Made by a program: the position numbers and the translations under genes. This document shows positions 27,099 to 36,610 of a DNA stretch of 64,000 bases, one piece after another; the stretch's first letter is position 1, and every line of letters starts with the position of its first letter. The notes beneath the pieces were generated by a model. That model ran no database searches. It saw only the letters and a list, made by a program, of their open reading frames with translations, and was not told where the DNA came from. This DNA comes from Pseudomonadota bacterium (GTDB lineage: Bacteria > Pseudomonadota > Gammaproteobacteria > Steroidobacterales > Steroidobacteraceae), in contig JAKBCE010000001.1 in assembly GCA_021808195.1 (NCBI GenBank), positions 1-64,000 of the forward strand. Direction: 5' to 3'.

Positions 27099-28700
27099 TT
27101 AGTAGATCGGAGGATTGATCCAACGCTGCACGGTGACGACCAGCCGCGCCTTGCCCACCACATCGCCATCGCCCGACTTGTCGGTGGCGACCACGAACAG
27201 ATCGCCGGTGTTGTTATCGGAGAATTCGCGCCGGGGATCCGGCCCGCCTCCGGCCGGCACGAACAGTCCGTCCTGCCGCACGGTGCCGGCGAAGCGCACG
27301 TCACCGCGCTTGGCGGCCGCGGCATCAAACGGCGCAACACTCCAGGTAACCGGCATCGCCCCGAGCCGCACCGCGGTGAGTTTCCCCCGAGCGCCGATGA
27401 CATCGGTGTAGCCGATCGCCTGAAATTGCGCATCGACGGGGGCGAGTGTCCCGCCACCGAGGCGGGCTATTGCGAAGGCCGGCTCGACTTGCAAGCGATC
27501 GACGCGGCGGTAAATGGCCAGTAGGTCGCTGCCCGACACCCTGCCGATGCGCACCGTGCGGTAACCCGGAGCCGCCTGCGCAGTGACGCTTACGGTCAGT
27601 ATCAAGCCGTACGGCTTGTGCGCAATCACGGTCGAGCGGGTCCCGGGCCCGAGATCGACCGTGCCGGCGAGCGCTCGGCCGACCACGATGACTCGCTGGC
27701 GGGTACCGGCCTTCAGCGCGCTCGGGATCACCGCCATGATCTTGGCGCGTCCCACCGCCCGCGCCGCGGACCAGTTACCGCCGATCTCCGCGTGCTTGGC
27801 CAGAAACCATCGGCCCCTGATGCGTGTGCCGTTGGCGGAGGCAAAATACACCTCGTGCACTGGCTTGCCGCCCAAAGTCCCCGTGCCGCGCCATTGAAAG
27901 CCGGTATAGACGATGGCGTCCGATTTGCCCTCCCAGCGGGCGCCATCGGCATAGCGCAACTGATAGCGCGCGCCGTAGCGATCCGCCGCCGTCCGTTGTA
28001 GGAACGCCATGCCGTAATAGGCTCCGCGGCCAGGCATCTCGCCATGGACGATCCACTGGCCGGCAAGACTGCCATGGCGGCGGTGCTGCCAGGCCTGCCA
28101 CGCTGCAGTGTGCAGCGGAAACAGCCGCCCCAGCTTGGCGGGCAGTTGCGTGCTGGCGATCTGCCACCAGGGGAGGTCGCGACTGCCATCCTGATATTCC
28201 AGGTAGGGCCATTCCCCGACGTGAAAATTGATCAACTTCAGCCATTCCGCGGGCGTGCGCCGCTGCAGCACGATGCGCGCAACGCTATGGCATCGACCGC
28301 ACATTACGTTGAGGTTGTCCGGCAATTTAAGGTCCGGCACGTTGGGGCGGCGCTCGAGCGCGTAGCGGCCGGCCCGCACCTCCGCGGGCGCCAGCCCCTG
28401 AACGTCGCTCAGGTACTGAATGATGGCCCCCTCGGCCCGCGGCGTCAGTTGCACGCCGTGCAGCTGACGCATCCGGAAGATCGTCATGGCCCAGCCTTCG
28501 GGGGTCTTGCGCTCCTCACTGATGCGGTCGAAATGGCCCGGGGAGACCTCGCGGTGACATTCGGCGCAGTGGGCACGGATCTCTGCCAGTCCCGTCGGGG
28601 CCTGAGCGGCCCGCGCCCGGTGCGCCAAGCCGAGCGCCATGCAGGCCAGGGCGCCAATCGCCGTGGCGCGCGCCATTGCCGAAGAGATTTTCCAAGCCAT
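27099..28700 (-). CDS. qhpA: Quinohemoprotein amine dehydrogenase alpha subunit, dihaem cytochrome c
   Basis: A 533-residue precursor. The start at 28700 (MAWKISSAMARATAIG) has GGGAGCAGG upstream and gives a signal peptide ending near AAQA; longer versions of the frame run into the permease gene. Haem c motifs are CAECH at residues 45-49 and CGRCH at 134-138. The following 390 residues are beta-rich domains of the QHNDH alpha family. The subunit accepts electrons from CTQ and passes them to a periplasmic carrier. It is the first structural gene of the qhp operon. Confidence 0.94.
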   Translation of the reverse strand: MAWKISSAMARATAIGALACMALGLAHRARAAQAPTGLAEIRAHCAECHREVSPGHFDRISEERKTPEGWAMTIFRMRQLHGVQLTPRAEGAIIQYLSDVQGLAPAEVRAGRYALERRPNVPDLKLPDNLNVMCGRCHSVARIVLQRRTPAEWLKLINFHVGEWPYLEYQDGSRDLPWWQIASTQLPAKLGRLFPLHTAAWQAWQHRRHGSLAGQWIVHGEMPGRGAYYGMAFLQRTAADRYGARYQLRYADGARWEGKSDAIVYTGFQWRGTGTLGGKPVHEVYFASANGTRIRGRWFLAKHAEIGGNWSAARAVGRAKIMAVIPSALKAGTRQRVIVVGRALAGTVDLGPGTRSTVIAHKPYGLILTVSVTAQAAPGYRTVRIGRVSGSDLLAIYRRVDRLQVEPAFAIARLGGGTLAPVDAQFQAIGYTDVIGARGKLTAVRLGAMPVTWSVAPFDAAAAKRGDVRFAGTVRQDGLFVPAGGGPDPRREFSDNNTGDLFVVATDKSGDGDVVGKARLVVTVQRWINPPIY

Positions 28701-28768
28701 GCGCCTGCTCCCATGAACCATGCTCGCGCCCGGATTCGCACACGGACGACACGAGGTCGCATGCGGCT

Positions 28769-30160
28769 TCACGCCCGATCCTCGGCCACGCCCCGGGGGG
28801 TCCGTGGCGCCGCCCGCCGACGCAGTGCGTACGCCGCCACGGCGAGCACCAGCGCAGCGAGGCTGGCGTAGAGCTGACTTGCCAGGTCCGCACTCAGCGC
28901 CATCGCCACCAGCACCGCGATCAACCCGCCGATCGTGGCGTAACTCAGCCAGGGGAACCCCCACATCCGGATCGATGGCTCCGGGCGCTGCTCGCGCTGA
29001 TGCTTCAGCCGCAGGCGAATCTGCGAAGCCGCCGTCAAAAGATAAATGAAGACGATCAGTGCGCCGCCGGCGTTCACCAGAAAGGCGAACACGCCCTTCG
29101 GCGCCACCGCGTTGGCCACGATGCCCAGCACCCCGACCCCCGCCCCCACAGCAACCGAGCGCGCCGGAACGCGTCGTGCGTTGAGCTTCACCAGCCACTT
29201 CGGCGCATCCCCCTGCTCAGCCAGCACGAACAGCACCCGCGAGCACACGTAAAACGCCGAATTCAGACACGAAAGCACCGCCGTCAGGATCACCACGCTC
29301 ATCGAGCGGGCAATCCAGGGGTGACCGCTCGCCAGCAAAGCCAGCGTGAACGGGGAGTACCCCGGAACCACACGTCGCCAGGACACCACCGACACGATGC
29401 ACAGGATCGAGAGCACATAAAAGACCAGAATCCGCACCATCACCGAGCGGGTCATGGTGGCAATCGCCCGCGCCGGCTCGGCCGACTCCGCCGCCGCCAC
29501 CGTGGTGATCTCCGCCCCCGTCATCGCAAAAAACACCGTCGCCAGTCCCGCCAGCACCGCCAGCATCCCGTGCGGGGCAAAGCCCCCCGCGCCGCCAAGA
29601 TTCCCACTCACCAGCCCCGGCGGGGCGAAACCGAACACAAACCCCGCCGCGAGCGCAATGAACACGATGATCGCCGCCACCTTGATCGAGGCGAACCAGA
29701 ACTCGAACTCCCCATAGGAGCGCGCCGACATCAGGTTCACCCCGGTCATCGCCCCCATCAGCCCCAGCCCGAGCGCCCAGCTCGGCCAGCCAAGCCACCC
29801 GTGCAGCAGCACCGCCCCGGCAATCGCCTCCACCGGGATCACCACCACCCAGAAGTACCAGTACAGCCAGCCGCACACAAAGCCCGCACCATGACCGAGC
29901 GCCGCCCGCGTGAACTCGCTGAATGAGCGCACGCTCGGCAGCGCAACCGCCATCTCCCCGAGCATCTGCATCAGCAGCACGATGATGATCCCGGAACCGA
30001 GATAACTCAGCACCGCCGCCGGCCCGGCATCCGCAATCGCCACGCTGCTGCCCACGAACAGCCCCGCCCCAATGATCCCCCCGATGGTGATCATCGCGAC
30101 GTGCCGGTGCTTCAGCGTGCGGCTCAGGGCCGCCGCCGCGCCCTGTTCATCTGCACTCAT
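28769..30160 (-). CDS. APC-family amino acid/amine permease
   Basis: A 463-residue inner-membrane transporter with about twelve hydrophobic helices. The N-terminal KHRHVAMITIGGIIGAGLFVGS is the hallmark of the amino acid permease (AAT/GabP/AnsP) branch of the APC superfamily, and FFAMTGAEITTVAAAES matches its sixth helix. It should import an amino acid or related amine or its oxidised product by proton symport. It lies 68 bases before qhpA and 46 after the receptor gene on the same strand, so it is probably part of the qhp transcript. Substrate unknown. Confidence 0.88.
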   Translation of the reverse strand: MSADEQGAAAALSRTLKHRHVAMITIGGIIGAGLFVGSSVAIADAGPAAVLSYLGSGIIIVLLMQMLGEMAVALPSVRSFSEFTRAALGHGAGFVCGWLYWYFWVVVIPVEAIAGAVLLHGWLGWPSWALGLGLMGAMTGVNLMSARSYGEFEFWFASIKVAAIIVFIALAAGFVFGFAPPGLVSGNLGGAGGFAPHGMLAVLAGLATVFFAMTGAEITTVAAAESAEPARAIATMTRSVMVRILVFYVLSILCIVSVVSWRRVVPGYSPFTLALLASGHPWIARSMSVVILTAVLSCLNSAFYVCSRVLFVLAEQGDAPKWLVKLNARRVPARSVAVGAGVGVLGIVANAVAPKGVFAFLVNAGGALIVFIYLLTAASQIRLRLKHQREQRPEPSIRMWGFPWLSYATIGGLIAVLVAMALSADLASQLYASLAALVLAVAAYALRRRAAPRTPRGVAEDRA

Positions 30161-30206
30161 CGCGCGCTCCGGACATGCTGCGCCTCAGGCCGATCCGCGC
30201 CACACC

Positions 30207-32729
30207 TCAGTAACGATAGATCGCGGTGAGACCAAACGTCCTCGGTCGCATCGTCCACTGGCGCTGCAGGCGGGTGGACTGCTCGCAAGCTTGAGTCGGT
30301 GTGGCGCACAGTTGCGGGTCAATTGAAAACGTGTAGCTGGTGACCGGGTGCGTGTCGGTGAGATTGTCGACGAATGCCTCGACCCGCCACTCGCCAAAGC
30401 GCATGCCGGCACGCATCTGCAGCGTGTTCATCGAAGGCAGCGTGTAGTTCGCCGCATCGTATTGCAGTGAAATGGGATCCTGCTGCGGCGTCAGCCAGCT
30501 CGAGCGCCCCTGGTACTCGTCATCGACGCGAACGAACGAGCCGCGGTCGAACAAGCGGAAGTCGTATTGCAGCCCGAGTGAGAACGTGACCGGCGGGGTC
30601 GGCTCGCCCGAGCCATTGCCGCTGTCACCGACCGTAATCGCATCCCCATTGCCGACGATCGGATTGATTTCCGCCGCCGAGAGCCGCGAGGCGCTGGAGA
30701 AGCGCGCGTCGGTGTAACCAAAACTGAAATTGCCCGTCAGATGATCGGTGAGCAGGAACTGCGCCTGCAGGTCGGCACCCTTGACCACCGCGGTGCCGAG
30801 ATTGTCGATGAAGGAGATCTGGCAGACCGGCGGCACCACCAGCTGCTGGATATTGTTCCACTGGATGTAGTAGAGGCTGGTGGAGAGTCGCAGCCGGCCG
30901 GCGAATTCATTCTTGGCGCCGATTTCGTAGCTGTTGACCGAATCCGATTTGTAGGTCGGCGGCGCCCCGTTGATCCCGAAAGTCTGAAAGTCGGAGGCAC
31001 AGGCGGCATAGGGGACTGGATTGTTCGCGCCGCCCGGCCGGAAGCCTTTGGCGTAGGTGAAGTAATAGAGATTGTGCGGGTCGTGCTGATACGACAGGCT
31101 CACCTTGGGGGTAAAGGCGTTCTGGGCTTCCGCGCCTGTGCCGGTTTGCGGCGGCAGATACAGCTGCGGACCGCCGGTGAGCGTGCTGAAGCTGAAGCGC
31201 ATGTGCGACTCGCGCGCCCCGACCGTCAGACTCCATTGCCGGTTGAACGCGTAGGTGGCCTGTCCATACCAGGCGTACTGCGTGTCCTTGGCGAAGGTCT
31301 GCAGGAAATACGAATCATTCGGAAAACGCGGATCGTACAGAATCGGCTGATAAGGCGTCACGCAGGCACCGGTGACGGCGCTGAAATTGCAGAACACCTG
31401 CGAGTACGGAACGCCGAGGTATGCCTGGGTCAACTCGTTGAGCAGCGGATCGTGAATCTGTTCCAGATAGCTCTGCCGGGCACTGCTGAAGAACAGTCCG
31501 GTGGTCCAGGTGAGCGCCGATTTCGGATCGTTCGATTCGAGCCGCACCTCCTCGACGAGGTTCTGCTGATGGTTGTCCACGGTCGCCGGTGATCGGTAGT
31601 TGGTCGCACCGGCCGGCAGATGCAATCCGCTCGCATCGAGCAGCAGCGGCAACCCCGAGGAGACCGAGGCGAACACGGACGGCGATTGATAAAAGCCGAG
31701 GTTGTAGATCGTGCCCTCGTAACCGCTGGTCTCCGTGCGGTGAAAGTACGAGCTGTCGATAATCAGTTTGACCGGACCGAGATCCCCACTCACGCGCAGC
31801 GAGGGCAGGTAGAACTTATCGGGCACCCTCAGCTGGTCGGGATTTGCGCTGACGTAGCGGTCCTGACTGGGATTGGAGTAAATGGGCCAGTAGTCATTGG
31901 TGTTGTTGGCGACTCGGCTCTGGTAGTAGAAGCTCGGCCGCACATGCCACTGGTCATTGATCTTCCAGATCGCCGCCACGCGGAACATTTCCCAGTTGAC
32001 GTGGTTGGCGTTGTGCTGAACCGAGGCGAGCGTCACCGGGTTAATCAGATCGATGTACCCGCCCTCGTGCCGATAGTACAGATCGACCCGCACGCCGAAC
32101 TTGCCGTTGACGATCGGCGTACCGGCCGCCACACCCGCCTCGTAGCTTGGCGAGCCGCCCTGCGTATAAGCAACGGTTTCCTTGCTGTAGACGCTGGTTC
32201 TGGTCAGACTCGGCGGCGTCGTGATGTAACGCACCGTGCCGCCCTCGGAACCGGCGCCGAACAGCGTACCCTGTGGGCCGCGCAGCACTTCGATGCGCTG
32301 CAGATCGAAAGCCACCGGCAGCGCCTCATCGGCATTGAAAGCCAGACCGCGCATCTGGATCGGGGTATCGTCGATATAAATGCCGGTCGTGCCGGCTCCG
32401 CCGCTCGATGCGATGCCGCGGATGGCGATGCTGTGGGTGCCGGAGGTATCGATGTTGATGCCCGGCACGAAATGCGCGAGGTTTTCGATATCGTTGATGC
32501 CGCGCATGTCCATCTGCGACTGCGAGAGTGCCGAGATGCTCATTGGCACCTTGCTGATCTCCTCTGCCCGACGCGTCGCAGTGACGATGATTTCTTTCAA
32601 CTGCGGCAAACCACCTGCCGCGCTCGCCGCCGGCGCGACGAGCGTCAAGGTGAGCGCAGCGAGGAGGATCGTCCGGCCGCCGGGCGGCGATCGGTGCGAC
32701 CTCGAGATGTCGTGTCGAAGATGGAGCAT
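30207..32729 (-). CDS. TonB-dependent outer-membrane receptor at the head of the qhp locus
   Basis: An 840-residue receptor. The signal peptide is about 38 residues long (ends ASAAGG). A TonB-box-like KEIIVTATRRAEEI opens the plug, which continues with PGINIDTSGTHSIAIRGI and LRGPQGTLFGAGSEGG. The barrel ends in LTAIYRY. There is no STN domain, so it is a plain transporter. It is the first gene of the leftward run that leads through the permease into qhpA-G, so it likely imports an amine-bearing or aromatic nutrient. The motif at 32820-32834 lies about 90 bases upstream of its start. Confidence 0.92.
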   Translation of the reverse strand: MLHLRHDISRSHRSPPGGRTILLAALTLTLVAPAASAAGGLPQLKEIIVTATRRAEEISKVPMSISALSQSQMDMRGINDIENLAHFVPGINIDTSGTHSIAIRGIASSGGAGTTGIYIDDTPIQMRGLAFNADEALPVAFDLQRIEVLRGPQGTLFGAGSEGGTVRYITTPPSLTRTSVYSKETVAYTQGGSPSYEAGVAAGTPIVNGKFGVRVDLYYRHEGGYIDLINPVTLASVQHNANHVNWEMFRVAAIWKINDQWHVRPSFYYQSRVANNTNDYWPIYSNPSQDRYVSANPDQLRVPDKFYLPSLRVSGDLGPVKLIIDSSYFHRTETSGYEGTIYNLGFYQSPSVFASVSSGLPLLLDASGLHLPAGATNYRSPATVDNHQQNLVEEVRLESNDPKSALTWTTGLFFSSARQSYLEQIHDPLLNELTQAYLGVPYSQVFCNFSAVTGACVTPYQPILYDPRFPNDSYFLQTFAKDTQYAWYGQATYAFNRQWSLTVGARESHMRFSFSTLTGGPQLYLPPQTGTGAEAQNAFTPKVSLSYQHDPHNLYYFTYAKGFRPGGANNPVPYAACASDFQTFGINGAPPTYKSDSVNSYEIGAKNEFAGRLRLSTSLYYIQWNNIQQLVVPPVCQISFIDNLGTAVVKGADLQAQFLLTDHLTGNFSFGYTDARFSSASRLSAAEINPIVGNGDAITVGDSGNGSGEPTPPVTFSLGLQYDFRLFDRGSFVRVDDEYQGRSSWLTPQQDPISLQYDAANYTLPSMNTLQMRAGMRFGEWRVEAFVDNLTDTHPVTSYTFSIDPQLCATPTQACEQSTRLQRQWTMRPRTFGLTAIYRY

Positions 32730-32819
32730 GGCCCAAACCCCCTGATCTTCTGAGAACCCATCCGCTCAAGCGCGCTTGCGTGCCCCGACCCCCGCCTGGA
32801 CACGTGCTACGATGTTCGC

Positions 32820-32834
32820 CGAATATCGATTAAC
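32820..32834 (-). promoter_or_regulatory. TTATCGATAT-type motif, copy 1 (receptor/qhp side)
   Basis: On the minus strand it reads GTTAATCGATATTCG. The 11 bases ATCGATATTCG are identical to the copy at 47681-47695 before the mauE gene. It lies about 90 bases before the receptor start. A regulator site is inferred. Confidence 0.45.
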
Positions 32835-32894
32835 AATACTTTTAAATCGGCGCACTCACTGTAGCGCAGGCGATGGCGAATCGTCAAACTTGTC

Positions 32895-32913
32895 TATCGG
32901 TTACCGATATCGC
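32895..32913 (+). promoter_or_regulatory. Palindromic TATCGGT-t-ACCGATA site, motif copy 2 (IclR side)
   Basis: Bases 32895-32909 are a perfect 7-bp inverted repeat around one base, and 32899-32913 (GGTTACCGATATCGC) aligns with the other motif copies. It lies 17-35 bases before the preferred IclR start. IclR regulators often bind such short palindromes and control their own gene, so this is a good candidate operator. Confidence 0.5.
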
Positions 32914-32929
32914 GCTATACTTCGACTCA

Positions 32930-33790
32930 ATGGTTACAAAAGTCAGAAATTCCCCCGAAACCAGCTCCCGGACCCCGACGCGCAAAGGCGCTCGCCGCGC
33001 GGCCGATGCGCCCGCGCACGACCCGCTGTTCAACGATTCGGCGCAAAAGGCGCTCGCGGTCCTCGAGGCCTTCGGCCGGGGACGCAGGATTCTCAAACTC
33101 GCCGAGACCGCCGAACTGGCCGGCATCAGCAAGGCCTCCGCGCAGCGCTGCATCCACACCCTCGAGGTGCTTGGTTACCTGCGACGCGACCGGCGCGGCA
33201 CCGGTTGGGGGCTTACGCCGCGCGCGCTCGGCATCGCGCATGCCTACCTCTCGGGCTACCGCCTCATCGAACAGGCGACGCGCCATCTGGTGGATCTGAA
33301 CCACGCCACCGGCGAGTCCGTCAGCCTGTCCGAGCCCGACGGGACCGAAATGGTGTTCGTGGCCCGATTCCCGAGTCACAAGCGCTTTCTGATCAACATG
33401 CCGGTCGGCACGCGCCTGCCCATGTATTGCACCGCTTCAGGGCGGGCCTACTTGTCTGTCGTACCGCAGAGCGAAGCACGGGAACTGTTGCGCCAGTCGA
33501 CTCTGCGCGCGCTGACCACCCACACCATCACCGACCTGAATCGCATCATCGCGCTCATCGATGCGGCCGCCCACGACGGGTATGCCTGCTCGGACCAGGA
33601 GTGTTACCGGGGCGATCTCACGGTCGCCGCCCCGGTTATCGGCGAAGGTGGACATCCGGTCGGTGCAATCAACATCTCCGCCCCCACGAGTCGCTGGACC
33701 ATCGAGGAAATGCGCGCGAAGATCGCACCGCTCGTGGTGGAAACCGCACGCGCGGTCTCAAGTGGCGCGGTCCCACAGGCTCACGGTTAA
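32930..33790 (+). CDS. IclR-family transcriptional regulator
   Basis: About 286 residues from the ATG at 32930. An earlier in-frame ATG at 32873 would place the palindrome inside the gene, so the later start is preferred, although neither has a good ribosome-binding site. The winged helix (LKLAETAELAGISKASAQRCIHTL) is followed by the IclR effector domain (GESVSLSEPDGTEMVF, LPMYCTASGRAYLS, APVIGEGGHPVGAINISAP). It is divergent from the receptor/qhp run and should control it, possibly with an amine or its oxidation product as effector. Known qhp loci have an AraC-type QhpR instead. Confidence 0.9.
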   Translation: MVTKVRNSPETSSRTPTRKGARRAADAPAHDPLFNDSAQKALAVLEAFGRGRRILKLAETAELAGISKASAQRCIHTLEVLGYLRRDRRGTGWGLTPRALGIAHAYLSGYRLIEQATRHLVDLNHATGESVSLSEPDGTEMVFVARFPSHKRFLINMPVGTRLPMYCTASGRAYLSVVPQSEARELLRQSTLRALTTHTITDLNRIIALIDAAAHDGYACSDQECYRGDLTVAAPVIGEGGHPVGAINISAPTSRWTIEEMRAKIAPLVVETARAVSSGAVPQAHG

Positions 33791-33818
33791 TTTGCCTCGA
33801 ATCAGGAGCACTGACATT

Positions 33819-34322
33819 CTGAATCGACTTGGCGTAATAGCGCGCGCACTGATGCTGCAGATCGGGCTCCTTGCCGCAGCGGCCGCATGCAGCCCGGCGC
33901 TGGCCGCGACCTCAGACCACAGTGCCGTGTTCGATGCCAACTGTTCCATGTGCCACCAGCTGCACGCCGCCGGAGTGCCGGGACAGTTTCCACGCCTCGC
34001 CGGCCGTGCCGGCGAGATTGCCGCCACCGAGGCTGGCCGACGCTACCTCGAGCATGTGGTGCTTTACGGCATGATGGGCACGATTACCGTCGATGGCAGC
34101 CAGATCGTCGGCGGGGTGATGCCCTCGTTCGCCGCCTTGTCTGACAAGGATCTCGCCGCCGCGCTCAATTACGTGATCAGCCTCAATGCCGCAGGCAAGC
34201 TGCACTGGAAAGGCTCCGTCATCACTCCCTCAGAGCTTGCGCACGTGCGAGCAGGCAAGCCGTGGTCGGCGATGCAGGTGCATCAACTGCGCGCCAAGGT
34301 GCTCGGCGCGAAGCGTCCGTAA
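33819..34322 (+). CDS. Periplasmic monohaem cytochrome c, start codon uncertain
   Basis: About 167 residues with one haem site CSMCH and a likely axial Met in GGVMPSF. A hydrophobic signal (LMLQIGLLAAAAACSPALA) precedes it. The only ATG, at 33852, would leave the signal without its basic N-region and has no ribosome-binding site. AGGAG at 33804-33808 points instead to CTG at 33819 or ATT at 33816, both in frame. A TTG at 33792 is a third option. It follows the IclR gene closely and could carry electrons from the nearby dehydrogenases to the terminal oxidase. Confidence 0.75.
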   Translation: MNRLGVIARALMLQIGLLAAAAACSPALAATSDHSAVFDANCSMCHQLHAAGVPGQFPRLAGRAGEIAATEAGRRYLEHVVLYGMMGTITVDGSQIVGGVMPSFAALSDKDLAAALNYVISLNAAGKLHWKGSVITPSELAHVRAGKPWSAMQVHQLRAKVLGAKRP

Positions 34323-34354
34323 CGGCGCCGCCGCCTGCGCCGAGCCTCTCGCAG

Positions 34355-36403
34355 TCAGTGTGCCGCAGGCGCGGCTGGCGAGCGGTGCTGAGCCCGATAG
34401 GCCTGCCAGGACCGCTCGATGAGGTAGTCCCGGATCGCTACCGCGTCGCGGGCAGTGAGCTTCGTGTCGACGAACGGGAAGCCCGCGCCGCACCCGAAGC
34501 AAGGCATGCCGTACTTTCTCCTTGTGCCGGCAAGCACGATCGCGAAGAAGCGCGCGCGCACATCCGGGGGCATGTAACGTAGATCCGGTATGGCGCCGTG
34601 CAGCGTCCAGGCACCATCGCCATCGGCGTCCGGACCGTGGCAGTCCCAACAGACGAACCGGCGATAAAGACGCCGACCCGCACGAATCTCGCTGCGGCTA
34701 AAGGACTCGGCAGGGGGGCGCGGTACCACAGGGATCGCGACATGGGTAACCGGGAAGCGCTCTGCTCCGTTCAAGCGAAATGCAAGCAGCCGCGCAGGTC
34801 CGCGCTGGGAGAGGGGTGTTCCCATATTGCTGCCCCTGTCAAACAGCCGCGAGGCCGACCCATAACCGACGGGCTCGAGCACGTACTGCACGCCGTGCAC
34901 TTCATAGGTGATCGGCACCGCGTCGTTCGCCGAACCGGTGTTGATGGACCACAGTTTGTGGCCAGTGTCGGCAGCATACGCATCGAACCAACCGGTGCCC
35001 TGGCCGGCGAAGACCAGATTTCCGGCTGTCGCCAGCACCCCGCTGTTCACGGGCAGAGGCTCATCCACCGTCCATTGGGCCGCTTGCCGGACCGGATTCC
35101 ACGCGTAGAGCTCGCCCCGCCGTGCGGTCTGCCCGGGCGCACGGTGCACGCGGGCGTCCGCAGCGGGGATGTAGACCAGCCCGGTGATGGGGCTGTAGCT
35201 CATCGGCCACCAGTTGTGGAACGCCGCCGCTCGCATGCCTCCGCCCCAGGCGGCGGGCACGGGCACCATCCGCGGATCGAGCGGCTTGGCCGAAATGAGT
35301 CGGCCGGTGTGGGCGTCAAGAACGTAGAACGTACCGTTCTTCGGGACGGTCATCGCAACGTAGCGCTCGCGACCACCGATCTGCAGATGCGCCATGACGA
35401 TCTGCATATTTTCGGTATGCGGGCTCGTCTGGTAGTACCAGTTCAAACTGCCGGTAGCCGCATTCACGGCAATGACGCAGCCGGAGAACAACTTCCGGCC
35501 ACCGACCTGCAGATTCATGCGATCGCCATACAGCATGTCCGGGTCCGCAGCAGTCGTGCTGAAGATGACCTGATTCGTTCGGGCGTCATAGGTGATCGCC
35601 GTCCAGACGGAGGCGCCCCCTGTCGTCCACCAGCGCTTGCCGGTCCAGGTTCTGGCCGCCATGGCCAAAGCCGGCTCCTTCGGATCGATGCCGCTCGGCG
35701 TATCGGGTACGGTCCAGAAGCGCCAAAGGTGCCGGCCCGTGGCCGCGTCCACCGCCAACAGCGAGCCGCGCACGCCGGTGTCCCCGCCGTTGTAGCCAAT
35801 ATAGACTCGGCCACCGCCGACACGCGGTGAGCCGGTAATGCCGGTTTCCCTCGGATCGCAGACCTGCGTCTGCCACTGCTGTGCCCCGGTTGCGGCATTG
35901 AGGGCAATCAGCCGGCAATCGCCGGTGCCCACATAGACCCTGCCCTTCCATACGGCGACACCGCGATTCGTCCTGGCCGCCCAGGAGTTTCGATAATGAT
36001 CGAGACGCACTCGGGGCTGAAACGTCCACACGACCTTGCCGGTCACGGCGTTCACGGCATAGACGCGGTCGAATGGGGCGGAAAGATAGATGAGCCCGTC
36101 GACTTCGATGGGTTCTGCAGCCAGCCCCATCACGCTCGGGACGTTCAGATACCAGGCGAGCCCCAGCCGCTGCACGTTGCGGGCGTTGATCTGCCGCAGT
36201 GGACTGAAGTGCTGCTCGTCGTAGCGTCCGTTGACCAGCCAGTCACGGCCACTGGCAGCTTGCGCCTCAACGCGCCGGTCCGAGACGTTGCCGGCCGGAT
36301 GGATGGGACGCGCGGCCGCACCGACGGCCATCGCAACCACGGAAGCGCTCAAGGCATAGCCAATCACGCCCGCCGCTATGCGGGTGGGTGTTCCGCTCTT
36401 CAC
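34355..36403 (-). CDS. PQQ-dehydrogenase-like quinohaemoprotein with altered active site
   Basis: A 682-residue exported protein. The GTG start at 36403 has GGAGAGGG upstream and gives a signal peptide ending in VGAAA. The eight-bladed propeller has the usual tryptophan-docking motifs (AATGAQQWQ, DAATGRHLWRFWTVP, VPKNGTFYVLDAHTGRLIS). A C-terminal cytochrome c domain has CWDCH. It looks like a type II quinohaemoprotein alcohol dehydrogenase, but the calcium and catalytic sites differ (see findings), so activity on alcohols is uncertain. It is oriented like the amine oxidation run to its right, 207 bases after the molybdenum hydroxylase gene. Confidence 0.8.
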   Translation of the reverse strand: MKSGTPTRIAAGVIGYALSASVVAMAVGAAARPIHPAGNVSDRRVEAQAASGRDWLVNGRYDEQHFSPLRQINARNVQRLGLAWYLNVPSVMGLAAEPIEVDGLIYLSAPFDRVYAVNAVTGKVVWTFQPRVRLDHYRNSWAARTNRGVAVWKGRVYVGTGDCRLIALNAATGAQQWQTQVCDPRETGITGSPRVGGGRVYIGYNGGDTGVRGSLLAVDAATGRHLWRFWTVPDTPSGIDPKEPALAMAARTWTGKRWWTTGGASVWTAITYDARTNQVIFSTTAADPDMLYGDRMNLQVGGRKLFSGCVIAVNAATGSLNWYYQTSPHTENMQIVMAHLQIGGRERYVAMTVPKNGTFYVLDAHTGRLISAKPLDPRMVPVPAAWGGGMRAAAFHNWWPMSYSPITGLVYIPAADARVHRAPGQTARRGELYAWNPVRQAAQWTVDEPLPVNSGVLATAGNLVFAGQGTGWFDAYAADTGHKLWSINTGSANDAVPITYEVHGVQYVLEPVGYGSASRLFDRGSNMGTPLSQRGPARLLAFRLNGAERFPVTHVAIPVVPRPPAESFSRSEIRAGRRLYRRFVCWDCHGPDADGDGAWTLHGAIPDLRYMPPDVRARFFAIVLAGTRRKYGMPCFGCGAGFPFVDTKLTARDAVAIRDYLIERSWQAYRAQHRSPAAPAAH

Positions 36404-36610
36404 AACGCCCTCTCCACACCGAGAATCATTCACCACCCCTCGGCAGTGCCACCTGTCGAGTCTGCGTTCAGCGCTCGGGCGACCTCGCCTTCAACCTCGC
36501 GCTTGCCGGGCGCGCTGCAGCCGGAGGTGGGACGCCTGGCGCATCAGCATGATCGCCCTCGCGGGATTCCGCACACGCTCGACGGCCGACCGTACACCAG
36601 TCAGTGTGTA

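Noticed and set aside
27086..27457. N-terminal extension of the radical SAM frame to 598 residues
   Set aside because: It overlaps the end of qhpA, has no homology, and a GTG with ribosome-binding site at 27085 gives the normal family length.
28701..29198. N-terminal extension of the QHNDH alpha frame to 699 residues
   Set aside because: It runs into the permease gene, while the ATG at 28700 gives a clean signal peptide and a ribosome-binding site.
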